Shown: piece by piece, positions 25,292 to 34,926 of the stretch | How positions within the stretch are numbered: the stretch's first letter is position 1 | Layout: every line of letters starts with the position of its first letter | Assembly: GCA_051891855.1 (NCBI GenBank) | Contig: JBJFFP010000080.1 | Span: forward strand, 14,231-78,230 | Length of the DNA: 64,000 nt | Direction: 5' to 3' | Source: SFDP01 sp051891855 | GTDB taxonomy: Bacteria > Bacillota > Clostridia > Lachnospirales > Lachnospiraceae | Notes under the pieces: generated by a model | What the model saw: only the letters and a program-made list of their open reading frames with translations | What the model was told of the DNA's origin: nothing | Database searches by the model: none | Made by a program: the position numbers and the translations under genes

Positions 25292-25855
25292 TTGAATAGA
25301 TTACTGAGTACCGCCAGTGTACTTGCAGAGGCAGTTATGGAGCCCAGATTGTTTGATTTGGATTTTCAGCTGTTGGCAGATGCTCTATTGACCATTATTG
25401 CCGTATTTGCTCTGTTTTTGATCATGTCTTATTTTTTGTTCAATCCGGCCAGAGCCTTTCTGCAGAAAAGACAGGAAAAAATCAAAACCCAGCTGGATGA
25501 TGCCGAAGCAAATCAGGAAAAGGCAAATGCACTTCGTGAAGAGTATGAGGCTAAGTTAAAGAACATTAACAAAGAGGCTGAAGAAATTTTAAGTGAAGCC
25601 AGAAAAAAAGCACTTGCCAATGAGAATCGGATTATTGCTGAAGCAAAGGAAGAGGCAGCAGCCATTCTGGAGCGTGCAAGGCAGGAAGCTGATTTGGAGA
25701 AGCAGAGAATAGCAGACGAAGTGAAAAAAGAGATTGTTTCTGTAGCAGCGCTGATGGCAGGCAAGGTAGTGGCATCTTCTATAGATGTACAAATACAGGA
25801 TGGCCTGATTGATGAAACATTGAAGGAAATAGGTGACAGTACATGGCTAAGCTAA
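25292..25855 (+). CDS. atpF: ATP synthase F0 subunit b
   Basis: 187 residues from TTG 25292, eight bases after GGAGGCAGC. One membrane helix (about 30-55, LLTIIAVFALFLIMSYFLFNP) is followed by the charged helical stalk (RAFLQKRQEKIKTQLDDAEANQ to KEEAAAILERARQEADLEKQ). It forms the peripheral stalk with delta. The N-terminal extension before the helix is longer than usual, so a later start is possible. The end overlaps atpH by 13 bases. Confidence 0.93.
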   Translation: MNRLLSTASVLAEAVMEPRLFDLDFQLLADALLTIIAVFALFLIMSYFLFNPARAFLQKRQEKIKTQLDDAEANQEKANALREEYEAKLKNINKEAEEILSEARKKALANENRIIAEAKEEAAAILERARQEADLEKQRIADEVKKEIVSVAALMAGKVVASSIDVQIQDGLIDETLKEIGDSTWLS

Positions 25856-26388
25856 TATCGAAAACATATGGTGATGCTTTGTTTGAACTGGCTGTAGAAG
25901 AATCCGCAGCAGATGCAGTGCTGGAAGAAATCACCGGCATTCGTCAGGTACTGTGTGATAATCCGGAATATCTTCGTTTTTTAACGAATCCCAGAATTCC
26001 AGCTGAAGAAAAGGTAAAAACAACAGAAGAAATTTTTACCGGAAGAATCAGCAAAGGGCTGGTAGGTTTTTTTGGCCTAATCATTATGAAGGGCAGAAGT
26101 ACTTCGCTTTTTGAGATATTGGATTATTTTATCGACAGGATGAAGGAATATAAGGGAATCGGAGTTGCTTATGTGACCACTCCCCAAACACTCAAAATCG
26201 ATAAGAAAGAACGAATCCGGGAAAAATTACTGAGTACTACTTCTTTTCAGGAAATGGAAATGCATTATGAAGTGAATCCTGAGTTGTTGGGAGGAATGCA
26301 GATCCGAATCGGAGATCGAGTAATAGACAGCAGTATTCAGACAAAACTGAACCGGTTACAGAAAGAACTGCTGAATCTGCAGGTTTAG
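25843..26388 (+). CDS. atpH: ATP synthase F1 subunit delta
   Basis: 181 residues, typical OSCP/delta. MAKLISKTYGDALFELAVEE starts the N-terminal helical domain. The C-terminal domain has VNPELLGGMQIRIGDRVIDSSIQTKLNRL. It links the peripheral stalk to the alpha subunits. The start lies inside atpF, implying coupled translation. Confidence 0.95.
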   Translation: MAKLISKTYGDALFELAVEESAADAVLEEITGIRQVLCDNPEYLRFLTNPRIPAEEKVKTTEEIFTGRISKGLVGFFGLIIMKGRSTSLFEILDYFIDRMKEYKGIGVAYVTTPQTLKIDKKERIREKLLSTTSFQEMEMHYEVNPELLGGMQIRIGDRVIDSSIQTKLNRLQKELLNLQV

Positions 26389-26440
26389 CAGAAGCAATAG
26401 TAACGTAAAAGGTAAATAAGAAGAAAGGTGCGTAAGATCC

Positions 26441-27946
26441 ATGAATTTAAGACCAGAAGAGATCAGTTCAGTCATTAAGGATCAGATAAAGAGATATGCC
26501 GCAGATATGGAAGTATCTGACGTGGGTACCGTTATTCAGGTGGCCGACGGTATAGCTCGTGTACACGGCCTGGAAAATGCAATGCAGGGAGAGCTTTTGG
26601 AGTTTCCCGGTGAAGTATACGGAATGGTATTGAACCTGGAAGAGGATAACGTTGGTGCGGTTTTATTAGGAAACCATAAGAACGTTAATGAAGGGGATAT
26701 CGTAAAAACTACGGGACGAGTAGTGGAGGTTCCTGTGGGAGATGCATTGTCAGGACGAGTAGTAAATTCCTTAGGGCAGCCAATTGATGGAAAGGGCCCC
26801 ATTGCAACGGATAAATATCGTCAGATTGAAAGAGTTGCATCCGGGGTTATTACCAGAAAATCCGTAGATACGCCTCTACAGACCGGTATCAAAGCCATTG
26901 ACTCCATGGTTCCTATCGGAAGAGGGCAGAGAGAGTTGATTATCGGTGACAGACAGACCGGTAAAACGGCTATTGCCATTGATACCATCATTAACCAGAA
27001 AGGACAGGGAGTTAAGTGTATCTATGTAGCTATCGGTCAGAAAGCATCTACCGTTGCCAACATCGTTAAGACACTGGAAGAGGCCGGAGCAATGGCTTAT
27101 ACCACAGTAGTAGTATCTACTGCCAGTGAGCTGGCTCCCTTGCAGTATATTGCTCCTTATTCCGGCTGTGCCATTGGAGAAGAGTGGATGGAAAGAGGGG
27201 AAGATGTTCTGGTAGTTTATGATGATTTAAGTAAGCATGCGGCAGCTTATCGTACACTGTCGTTGCTGTTAAAGAGACCTCCGGGACGTGAAGCATATCC
27301 CGGTGACGTTTTCTATCTCCATTCCAGACTGTTGGAGAGAGCGGCAAGAATGAATGAGGAGTATGGTGGAGGCTCCCTGACTGCACTGCCCATTATTGAA
27401 ACTCAGGCGGGTGATGTATCTGCCTATATTCCTACCAATGTTATTTCCATTACCGATGGACAGATTTATCTGGAAACGGAAATGTTCAACTCAGGCTTTC
27501 GGCCCGCGGTTAATGCCGGTCTGTCCGTATCCCGTGTGGGAGGCTCTGCACAGATTAAAGCTATGAAGAAGATTGCTGCTCCTATTCGTGTGGAGCTGGC
27601 ACAGTATCGTGAGCTGGCAGCCTTTTCCCAGTTCGGCTCCGAGCTGGATGCAGATACTAAAGAAAAGCTGGCACAGGGAGAAAGAATCAAGGAAATTTTA
27701 AAGCAGCCACAGTATCAGCCTATGCCGGTACAGTATCAGGTAATCATCATTTATGTGGCAACCAACAAGTATCTGTTGGATGTGCCGGTAGAGGATATTA
27801 CCCGCTTTGAAAAAGAATTTTTTGAATTTTTGGATACCAGATACCCTGAGGTTCCTGCGGCTATCGCTGATGAAAAAGTGATTTCCGATGCTACGGAAAA
27901 TACGTTGAAAAAGGCGATTGAAGAGTTCAAGAAACAGTTTAATTAG
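26441..27946 (+). CDS. atpA: ATP synthase F1 subunit alpha
   Basis: 501 residues. Walker A GDRQTGKTAIAIDTI, the arginine-finger region and NVISITDGQIYLETEMFNSGFRPAVNAGLSVSRVGGSAQ are all present. The N-terminal VSDVGTVIQVADGIARVHGL is standard. Non-catalytic nucleotide-binding subunit of the F1 head. Full length with no anomalies. Confidence 0.99.
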   Translation: MNLRPEEISSVIKDQIKRYAADMEVSDVGTVIQVADGIARVHGLENAMQGELLEFPGEVYGMVLNLEEDNVGAVLLGNHKNVNEGDIVKTTGRVVEVPVGDALSGRVVNSLGQPIDGKGPIATDKYRQIERVASGVITRKSVDTPLQTGIKAIDSMVPIGRGQRELIIGDRQTGKTAIAIDTIINQKGQGVKCIYVAIGQKASTVANIVKTLEEAGAMAYTTVVVSTASELAPLQYIAPYSGCAIGEEWMERGEDVLVVYDDLSKHAAAYRTLSLLLKRPPGREAYPGDVFYLHSRLLERAARMNEEYGGGSLTALPIIETQAGDVSAYIPTNVISITDGQIYLETEMFNSGFRPAVNAGLSVSRVGGSAQIKAMKKIAAPIRVELAQYRELAAFSQFGSELDADTKEKLAQGERIKEILKQPQYQPMPVQYQVIIIYVATNKYLLDVPVEDITRFEKEFFEFLDTRYPEVPAAIADEKVISDATENTLKKAIEEFKKQFN

Positions 27947-27963
27947 GAAAAAGGTGATAGATT

Positions 27964-28821
27964 ATGGCTTCCATGAGAGACATAAAAAGGCGTAAGGGTA
28001 GTATACAAAGTACCCAGCAGATCACAAAAGCGATGAAACTGGTTTCCACCGTTAAACTGCAGCGGGCAAAGCAGCGGGCAGAACAGTCTCAGGCCTATTT
28101 TACGGGAATGTACCAAACGGTACAGAAGATGCTTGCCAAATCCGGTAATATCGATCATCCCTATCTCAAATCCACAGGTTCAGACCGAAAGCTGGTCATT
28201 ATGATTACCTCCAATCGTGGTTTGGCAGGAGGATATAACTCCAATATTGTAAAGTTGGTTACACAGGGGGATTTTGAGAAGGAAAAGGTTATGGTTACCA
28301 CTATCGGTAAAAAGGGAAAGGATGCCATGGCCAGGATGAAATACCAGCTGGCCGGAGATTATTCGGATGTAATTGAGGATCCGTCTTATCCCGACGCTAT
28401 GGAAATTGCAAATGAGGCATTGGAGATTTATACCCGGGGTGAAGTGGGAGAAATTTATCTGGCTTATACCCATTTTAAGAATACGGTTGTCCATGAGCCT
28501 GTTTTAATGAAGCTTCTTCCGGTTGAGGCAGCAGCGGGGGAAGAGGTTCAGGGAGAAGATAACATTCCCATGAACTTTGAACCCAGAGAAGAGGAGGCAT
28601 TGGCATTGCTGATTCCCAAATATATAACCAGTTTGATTTATGGTGGAATGGTAGAAGCGGTAGCCAGTGAAAACGGTGCGAGAATGCAGGCAATGGATTC
28701 CGCAACCAGTAACGCTGAAGAAATGATCAGTGATTTGACCCTGTTGTATAATCGGGCCCGCCAGGGTTCCATTACACAGGAATTGACAGAAATTATTGCA
28801 GGGGCACAGGCAATTTCATAG
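27964..28821 (+). CDS. atpG: ATP synthase F1 subunit gamma
   Basis: 285 residues, the central rotor shaft. The N-terminal helix MASMRDIKRRKGSIQSTQQITKAMKLVSTVKL and the C-terminal helix ARMQAMDSATSNAEEMISDLTLLYNRARQGSIT are both conserved. The middle domain carries SNRGLAGGYNSNI. An AAAAAGGTGAT site precedes the ATG. Confidence 0.98.
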   Translation: MASMRDIKRRKGSIQSTQQITKAMKLVSTVKLQRAKQRAEQSQAYFTGMYQTVQKMLAKSGNIDHPYLKSTGSDRKLVIMITSNRGLAGGYNSNIVKLVTQGDFEKEKVMVTTIGKKGKDAMARMKYQLAGDYSDVIEDPSYPDAMEIANEALEIYTRGEVGEIYLAYTHFKNTVVHEPVLMKLLPVEAAAGEEVQGEDNIPMNFEPREEEALALLIPKYITSLIYGGMVEAVASENGARMQAMDSATSNAEEMISDLTLLYNRARQGSITQELTEIIAGAQAIS

Positions 28822-28888
28822 AGGTTGTCTGTACAATCTTTTGATTATCCCGCAGTAAAGGAGAAAAACAAATAGAAAGGAAACAGTG

Positions 28889-30280
28889 ATGGCAGGAACA
28901 AACATAGGAAAGATCACGCAGATTATCGGTGCCGTGTTAGACGTAAAGTTCCAGCAGGGAAATTTGCCTGAAATTAATGAAGCAATCAAAATTACCAGAA
29001 AAAACGGTGAAATTCTGGTTGTGGAAGTAGCACAGCATCTGGGTGATGATATTGTGAGATGTATTGCCATGGGCCCTACGGACGGACTGGTAAGAGGAAT
29101 GGATGCTGTGGCTACAGGAGCACCCATATCCGTTCCCGTGGGAGAAAATACTTTAGGTCGTATTTTTAACGTACTGGGTGAGCCCATTGATAATAAACCT
29201 GCACCGGAGGCAGTGTCCTATGACCCTATTCACAGGGCGGCACCGGAATTCTCCGAGCAGGCAACAGAAGCGGAGCTGTTGGAAACCGGTATCAAGGTTG
29301 TAGACCTTCTCTGCCCTTACCAGAAGGGTGGTAAAATCGGTCTCTTCGGCGGTGCCGGTGTAGGTAAAACCGTATTAATCCAGGAGCTGATCCGCAATAT
29401 TGCAACAGAGCATGGTGGATACTCCGTATTTACCGGCGTAGGAGAGCGTACCCGTGAAGGAAATGACTTATATCATGAAATGACGGATACGGGAGTTATA
29501 GACAAGACAACAATGGTATTCGGACAGATGAATGAGCCGCCGGGAGCCAGAATGAGAGTGGGTCTGACAGGACTTACCATGGCAGAATATTTCCGTGATA
29601 AGGGTGGTAAGGATGTATTGCTGTTTATCGACAATATTTTCCGTTTTACTCAGGCAGGTTCCGAGGTTTCTGCACTGTTGGGACGTATGCCTTCAGCAGT
29701 AGGTTATCAGCCTACTCTGCAGACGGAAATGGGCGCCCTTCAGGAGCGTATTACCTCCACGAAGAACGGTTCCATTACCTCCGTTCAGGCGGTATATGTA
29801 CCGGCAGATGACTTGACGGATCCGGCCCCGGCAACTACCTTTGCCCATTTGGATGCAACTACGGTTTTATCCCGTTCCATTGTGGAGCTGGGTATCTATC
29901 CGGCGGTTGACCCTCTGGAATCTACCTCCCGTATTCTGGACCCCAGAATTTTGGGTGAAGAGCATTATCGTACAGCCCGTGCAGTACAGGAAATTTTACA
30001 GAGATATAAAGAATTGCAGGATATTATTGCTATTCTGGGTATGGATGAATTGTCTGAGGAAGACAGGCTGGTGGTATCCCGTGCAAGAAAGGTTCAGAGA
30101 TTTTTGTCTCAGCCCTTCCATGTAGCTGAGCAGTTTACCGGTCTTAGCGGACAGTATGTACCCATTAATGAAACCATCCGTGGATTTAAAGAGATTCTGG
30201 AAGGTAAGCATGATGATATTCCTGAAAGCTATTTCCTGAATGCAGGAAGCATTGATGATGTACTGGCAAGAGTAAAATAA
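28889..30280 (+). CDS. atpD: ATP synthase F1 subunit beta
   Basis: 463 residues from ATG 28889 (a GTG lies one codon earlier). The catalytic subunit has Walker A GGAGVGKTVLIQEL, the catalytic glutamate in GVGERTREGNDLY, Walker B VLLFIDNIFRFTQAGSEVSALLGRMPSAVGYQPTL and the SITSVQAVYVPADD block. Complete and canonical. Confidence 0.99.
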   Translation: MAGTNIGKITQIIGAVLDVKFQQGNLPEINEAIKITRKNGEILVVEVAQHLGDDIVRCIAMGPTDGLVRGMDAVATGAPISVPVGENTLGRIFNVLGEPIDNKPAPEAVSYDPIHRAAPEFSEQATEAELLETGIKVVDLLCPYQKGGKIGLFGGAGVGKTVLIQELIRNIATEHGGYSVFTGVGERTREGNDLYHEMTDTGVIDKTTMVFGQMNEPPGARMRVGLTGLTMAEYFRDKGGKDVLLFIDNIFRFTQAGSEVSALLGRMPSAVGYQPTLQTEMGALQERITSTKNGSITSVQAVYVPADDLTDPAPATTFAHLDATTVLSRSIVELGIYPAVDPLESTSRILDPRILGEEHYRTARAVQEILQRYKELQDIIAILGMDELSEEDRLVVSRARKVQRFLSQPFHVAEQFTGLSGQYVPINETIRGFKEILEGKHDDIPESYFLNAGSIDDVLARVK

Positions 30281-30320
30281 TTGACGGTGCCCAAAAAGTG
30301 CAGCGGGAAATGAGGAAAAA

Positions 30321-30722
30321 ATGGCTGATGAGAGATATTTTGAGTTAGAAATCATTACTCCTGACCGCGTTTTTTATAAAGACCGGGTACTGATGGTTGA
30401 GTTTAATACCACAGAGGGAGAAATCGGTATCTATCGTAATCATATTCCTTTGACGGTAATCCTAAAGCCGGGAGTGCTGACTATTACCGGTGAAGAAAAA
30501 AAACAAGCTGCCCTGCATGCAGGCTTTGCCACAATCTTACAGGATAAGATAACGATTATGGCAGAGACAGTGGAATGGCCGGAGGAAATTGATCTTAAGC
30601 GTGCCCATGCGGCCAGAGAGCGGGCTGAGGTTCGGCTTAGGGAAGGCAGGGGAGATACCGATATTGCCAGAGCAGAAACTGCCCTGCAGCGGGCTATGGC
30701 GAGAATCAATACAATTAAATAA
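30321..30722 (+). CDS. atpC: ATP synthase F1 subunit epsilon
   Basis: 133 residues. N-terminal beta sandwich (FELEIITPDRVFYKDRVLMVEFNTTEGEIGIYRNHIPL) and a C-terminal helical pair (KRAHAARERAEVRLREG ... IARAETALQRAMARINTIK). It couples the rotor and can inhibit ATP hydrolysis. Last gene of the operon, followed by a terminator. Confidence 0.97.
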   Translation: MADERYFELEIITPDRVFYKDRVLMVEFNTTEGEIGIYRNHIPLTVILKPGVLTITGEEKKQAALHAGFATILQDKITIMAETVEWPEEIDLKRAHAARERAEVRLREGRGDTDIARAETALQRAMARINTIK

Positions 30723-30736
30723 CTGCGATTTTGTTA

Positions 30737-30763
30737 AAAAGGCAGGTCAATTACCTGCCTTTT
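30737..30763 (+). terminator. Terminator of the atp operon
   Basis: AAAAGGCAGGT (30737-30747), loop CAATT, ACCTGCCTTTT (30753-30763). A perfect 11-base stem ending in T residues. Confidence 0.95.
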
Positions 30764-30794
30764 ATCATATCCTAAAAGAAAAAAGGAAGAGAAT

Positions 30795-31142
30795 ATGGAC
30801 AGCAAAACTCCGCTGCCGTTTTATATGGCTTATCCTTCAGCAGTTCCTGCCCCTGACAACAATGAAAAACTTACAGAAAGAGAATATATGCGCCAGCTGT
30901 ATCCTTTGGAGGCAAAACAGTATCTGGCAGTTATTGTGGGAGTACTGGACCAGATTGATTTTAAGGAAAACTATTTTTATGATGAATATCCGGATCAGAT
31001 GACGATACTGCGGCTGACGGAAGGAATACTCAGACAGATTCCCATAAGAAATAATATTTCCAGAGAAACTCAAAAAAGTCTTATTCAGGTACTTCTTCTG
31101 GATGAGCTGCTACGCAGAAAAGAATTAAACCGAAAAATATAG
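30795..31142 (+). CDS. Conserved protein of unknown function
   Basis: 115 residues, cytosolic, after AAAAGGAAGAGAAT. It starts MDSKTPLPFYMAYPSAVPAP, a proline- and tyrosine-rich head, followed by helical segments (EYMRQLYPLEAKQYLAVIVGVLDQIDFKENYFYDEYP) and a basic end LLRRKELNRKI. No family with known function was recognised. It lies between the atp terminator and the methyltransferase gene, and the two may form a short operon. Confidence 0.65.
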   Translation: MDSKTPLPFYMAYPSAVPAPDNNEKLTEREYMRQLYPLEAKQYLAVIVGVLDQIDFKENYFYDEYPDQMTILRLTEGILRQIPIRNNISRETQKSLIQVLLLDELLRRKELNRKI

Positions 31143-31226
31143 TTGTTTCTTCAAAGAAAAAAGATTACACTGATAAAAGCAGTTTAGTTGAAGAAGCTTT
31201 TGCTGATTAACAGAATGGAGAGAAGC

Positions 31227-32384
31227 ATGGAAGAAATCAGAAAGCTATGTGAAGAGTGTATAGGAAAAGATTTATATCAAATCGTTATCAGCAACAGCAG
31301 AAGAGATAGCGAAATCAGTAAGGCAAAAATTCGCCCTCTTATGCTTAAGGGAAGGCTGGTCTATCAGGTAAGTGAGACAAAAGGAACCCAGATTTTCCAT
31401 TCCAACCTGGATAAAGAGGAGGTTATTGAAAGTATCATCGGATACCTGAAAAAGGATTTCTTGCAGGCACAGTTTCTTTGTAGGCAGCTTCAGGCTACAG
31501 TATTGATTAGTAAGAAGGGAAAAATCACCATTAAAAAGAAGAAGCAGGAAAAAGCAGATGAGCCGGATTTATCACATAATCGGGTAAAGCAATATATTTT
31601 AAAGGAGGGATTAGTGGTTCCCTTTTTGCAGGATTTAGGAGTACAGACGAAAGAGGGGAAAATTGTAAGAAGCCGCTACGATAAATTTCGTCAGATTAAT
31701 CGCTATCTGGAATTTATTGCAGATATTATGCCCATACTTCCAACAGACAGGCAGATTCATATTATTGATTTTGGCTGTGGTAAATCCTACCTTACCTTTG
31801 CCCTGTACTATTACATGAAAATTCTATGTAAGCGGCAGGTTAAAATCGTTGGTTTGGATCTGAAGGAAAAGGTGGTTGAGGACTGCAACCGGCTGGCAAT
31901 AAAATACGGCTATGATTCTTTAAGCTTTGGCTGTACCGATGTGGCGGCTTATGAGGCAAAGGAACCGGTAGATATGGTGGTCACCCTCCATGCCTGTGAT
32001 ACGGCCACCGATTATGCACTGGCAAAGGCGATAAAATGGAAGGCCGGAATTATTTTTTCGGTTCCCTGCTGTCAGCATGAAGTAAATAAGCAGATTGGGA
32101 ATGAAATACTGCAGCCTGTGTGGAAATACGGCCTTCTTAAGGAAAGAATGGCAGCCTTAATTACGGATGGAATAAGAGCAAATCTTTTGGAAGAGCAGGG
32201 ATACCGTGTGCAGGTAATGGAATTTATCGATATGGAGCATACACCCAAAAATATTTTAATCCGGGCAATTAAGGATGAAACCGGGGACAGAAAGATTACC
32301 GGAATAGAAAAAATGACAGACTTTTTAGGGGTGAAAAGCACATTACAGAACCTGTTGGATGCAGAAGAATGGAAGAATGGTTAA
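31227..32384 (+). CDS. Class I SAM-dependent methyltransferase, substrate unknown
   Basis: 385 residues from ATG 31227, six bases after GGAGAG; ATG 31215 and TTG 31188 are longer options with poorer sites. The N-terminal 120 residues look like a separate substrate-binding module rich in Lys (ISKKGKITIKKKKQEKA). The methyltransferase core has HIIDFGCGKSYLTFALYYYM (SAM loop), KIVGLDLKEKVVEDC, and DMVVTLHACDTATDYALAKAI followed by FSVPCCQHEVNKQI. The HACDTATD and SVPCCQHE segments are typical of the methyltransferase_32 / GCD14-unrelated group predicted to act on RNA. The stop region overlaps the start candidates of the next gene. Confidence 0.78.
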   Translation: MEEIRKLCEECIGKDLYQIVISNSRRDSEISKAKIRPLMLKGRLVYQVSETKGTQIFHSNLDKEEVIESIIGYLKKDFLQAQFLCRQLQATVLISKKGKITIKKKKQEKADEPDLSHNRVKQYILKEGLVVPFLQDLGVQTKEGKIVRSRYDKFRQINRYLEFIADIMPILPTDRQIHIIDFGCGKSYLTFALYYYMKILCKRQVKIVGLDLKEKVVEDCNRLAIKYGYDSLSFGCTDVAAYEAKEPVDMVVTLHACDTATDYALAKAIKWKAGIIFSVPCCQHEVNKQIGNEILQPVWKYGLLKERMAALITDGIRANLLEEQGYRVQVMEFIDMEHTPKNILIRAIKDETGDRKITGIEKMTDFLGVKSTLQNLLDAEEWKNG

Positions 32385-34920
32385 GTCAATGAAAAAATCA
32401 CTGATAAAAAAAATAGTTACAGCAGTGGTATTTCTTGCTGCCCTGCTGGTAATTGATGCAGTAATGAATCAAAAAAATACCGATGTTACGATGGAAATGC
32501 CGGCAGCCACCTTACCTGTGGTATCCGTACAGCTTGGTGATTATAAAGTGAATACGATGTATGGATATACTTCAAGGCAGGAAGAGGTCTATATGAAGGA
32601 TACCCTTACGCCCGTGTCCTCTGACCGCAGTATTTCCCTGGTTGTGGATACCTTCAAAACCCAGGTCAGTACCATTGCCTACGAGGTACGAAGCATTGAT
32701 GGAGAGAGATTGATTGAGGGAGGAGAGATTACGGATTTCCGGAAGCAGGGAGAACAGATAGGGTTTTCTCTGCAGCTAAAGGATTTAATTGAAAAAGATA
32801 AAGAATATTCTTTTATCACCATATTAACCATGGAGGATGGGAGCCGGTCTTATTATTACGCCAGATTTATCCAGCAGGAAGGTTATTACGAGGCAGAAAA
32901 GCTGGATTATATTACCTGGTTTCATGATACGGTCTACGAGGGAGGCGACGGTGAAGAGCTTCGTAAGTATTTAGAGTCAAACGCACAGGGAAATAACAAA
33001 ACCTTCCATAAGGTTACCATAAACAGCAGTCTTAAGCAGGTAATGTGGAATCAGATGAAGGTGGAGAAGGTAGATGAGCCTGTAATTCTGATCAGGGAAA
33101 TTACTGAGCAGACTATGGGAGCCTGTCTGCAATATACGGTAAAAACCGGTAGTGGAAAAACTACAGACTATTATCATGTTGAAGAGTATTTTCGTATACG
33201 GTATACACCGGGACGGGTTTACCTGTTGGATTATGAGCGAACCATGGATGAGTATTTTGCAGCAGAAGGAAGATCCTTTGCCAACGACAGGATACAAATG
33301 GGGATTACGGCTGAGGACTTTCCTTTAGAGGAAACGGAAGGAGGAAAGATTCTTGCTTTTGTCAGCAGTAATCGGCTGTTTTTATACAATACGGTAGAAA
33401 ATAAGCTGGCACAAATTTTTTCCTTTTATGACAAAAGCAATTTTGATATAAGGACAAGCAATAGAGAGTTTTCCATAAAAATCTTGAAGATGGAGGATGG
33501 GGGAAACCTTACCTTCATGGTTAGTGGTTATATGAACCGGGGGATACATGAAGGGAAAGTGGGGATTGCCATTTATTATTATAACAGCGTTTCCAATCTG
33601 GTGGAGGAACAGATTTTCATTCCCTATACAAAAGCTGCCGGCATTTTAATGAAAGAGGTGGAAAGCATCAGCTATTTTAACATGAATAGTCATGTTTTTC
33701 TTCTGCTGGGGGGGAATCTCTATGATATTGCACTGGATACGAAGACCTATGAAATTATTGCTTCCGGTCTGGTGGAAGACACCTTCAAGGTATCGGACTC
33801 AGGACGTTCAATCGTCTGGCTGAAGGAAAATGAACCCTATGCAAGTACAGTTTTAATCTGGAGAAACTTAAGTAACGGCGAACAGCAGGAGATTAGAGCC
33901 GGAATAAATGAATATATCACTCCCTTGGGATTTATGGGAGAGGATTTGGTTTTTGGCCTGGTAAGAAAAAGTGACATGACTATAGACAGGATTGGGAATA
34001 CACTCTTTCCGGCTTATAAAGTCATTATCCGTAACTCGGATGGTCATAATGTAAAAGTATATGAAAAAGCCGATATTTATGTTATTGGGTGCGTAATTGA
34101 GGATAACCAGATTACGCTGAATCGTGTTGAAAAATCAGAGGAAGGGAAGTATAATGCAATACAGAATGATCAGATTGCCAGTAATGATGTGGGAGAAAGC
34201 CGGGTTAATCAGATTAATACTGTAGCAGTGGAAATTTATGAAACCATTGTACAGATTCTGCTAAAAAATCGGGTTGAAGCGGGAACACTTAAGGTACTCA
34301 CCCCCAGAGAAGTTATTTTTGAGGGAGGAAGAGAAATTGTATTAGAGTCAGAAAGTGAAATCCTGCAGCATTATGTTTATGGTCCCTATGGAGTAGAGCA
34401 TGTATGCAGTTCTCCGGCAGAGGCAGTTTCCTACGCCTATGAAGCGGCAGGTTCAGTGATGGATTCCCGTGGTAATTATATCTGGAAAAAGGGACGCTAT
34501 TTTACACGAAATCAGATTATGGCTATAGAAGGCGAGAAAGCAGATGATGAAAAATCCGCACTGGCAGTTTGCCTGGATACTATTTTACAGTATGAAGGAA
34601 TTTCCCGTTTGACACAGCCTATGCTGGAACGGGGAGAGGATGCTTTTTCCATTTTGGAAAGTAATTTAAGAGATGCCGATATCCTGGATTTATCCGGCTG
34701 CAGTCTGGATTCTGTTCTTTACTATCCTGATAGGGATATTCCGGTACTGGCTATACTGGAAGAGGGAAAGACGGTTCTGATTATCGGCTTTAATGAGCAG
34801 AATGTGGTACTGATGGACCCATCTACCGGTACCGTTTATAAAAAAGGGATGAATGACTCCCGAACCATGTTTGAAGAGGGCGGGAACCGCTTTATTACTT
34901 ACGTGCGCCGGGAGGAATAA
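32377..34920 (+). CDS. Large membrane-anchored surface protein with a degenerate C39-like domain
   Basis: About 847 residues; ATG 32377 is used, with 32359 and 32389 as alternatives, and none has a strong ribosome site. One N-terminal membrane helix (KKIVTAVVFLAALLVIDAVM) anchors a large extracellular part. The middle is beta-rich with repeated short strands (for example DDLVFGLVRKSDM-like segments), compatible with a propeller. At about 730-845 the text AVCLDTILQYEG, IPVLAILEEGKTVLIIGF and VVLMDPSTGTVYK resembles C39 peptidase-like domains. The residue at the catalytic Cys position appears to be alanine, and the catalytic His is absent. It is likely a binding or structural domain. Function unknown. 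Confidence 0.7.
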   Translation: MVKSMKKSLIKKIVTAVVFLAALLVIDAVMNQKNTDVTMEMPAATLPVVSVQLGDYKVNTMYGYTSRQEEVYMKDTLTPVSSDRSISLVVDTFKTQVSTIAYEVRSIDGERLIEGGEITDFRKQGEQIGFSLQLKDLIEKDKEYSFITILTMEDGSRSYYYARFIQQEGYYEAEKLDYITWFHDTVYEGGDGEELRKYLESNAQGNNKTFHKVTINSSLKQVMWNQMKVEKVDEPVILIREITEQTMGACLQYTVKTGSGKTTDYYHVEEYFRIRYTPGRVYLLDYERTMDEYFAAEGRSFANDRIQMGITAEDFPLEETEGGKILAFVSSNRLFLYNTVENKLAQIFSFYDKSNFDIRTSNREFSIKILKMEDGGNLTFMVSGYMNRGIHEGKVGIAIYYYNSVSNLVEEQIFIPYTKAAGILMKEVESISYFNMNSHVFLLLGGNLYDIALDTKTYEIIASGLVEDTFKVSDSGRSIVWLKENEPYASTVLIWRNLSNGEQQEIRAGINEYITPLGFMGEDLVFGLVRKSDMTIDRIGNTLFPAYKVIIRNSDGHNVKVYEKADIYVIGCVIEDNQITLNRVEKSEEGKYNAIQNDQIASNDVGESRVNQINTVAVEIYETIVQILLKNRVEAGTLKVLTPREVIFEGGREIVLESESEILQHYVYGPYGVEHVCSSPAEAVSYAYEAAGSVMDSRGNYIWKKGRYFTRNQIMAIEGEKADDEKSALAVCLDTILQYEGISRLTQPMLERGEDAFSILESNLRDADILDLSGCSLDSVLYYPDRDIPVLAILEEGKTVLIIGFNEQNVVLMDPSTGTVYKKGMNDSRTMFEEGGNRFITYVRREE

Positions 34921-34926
34921 TCATAA

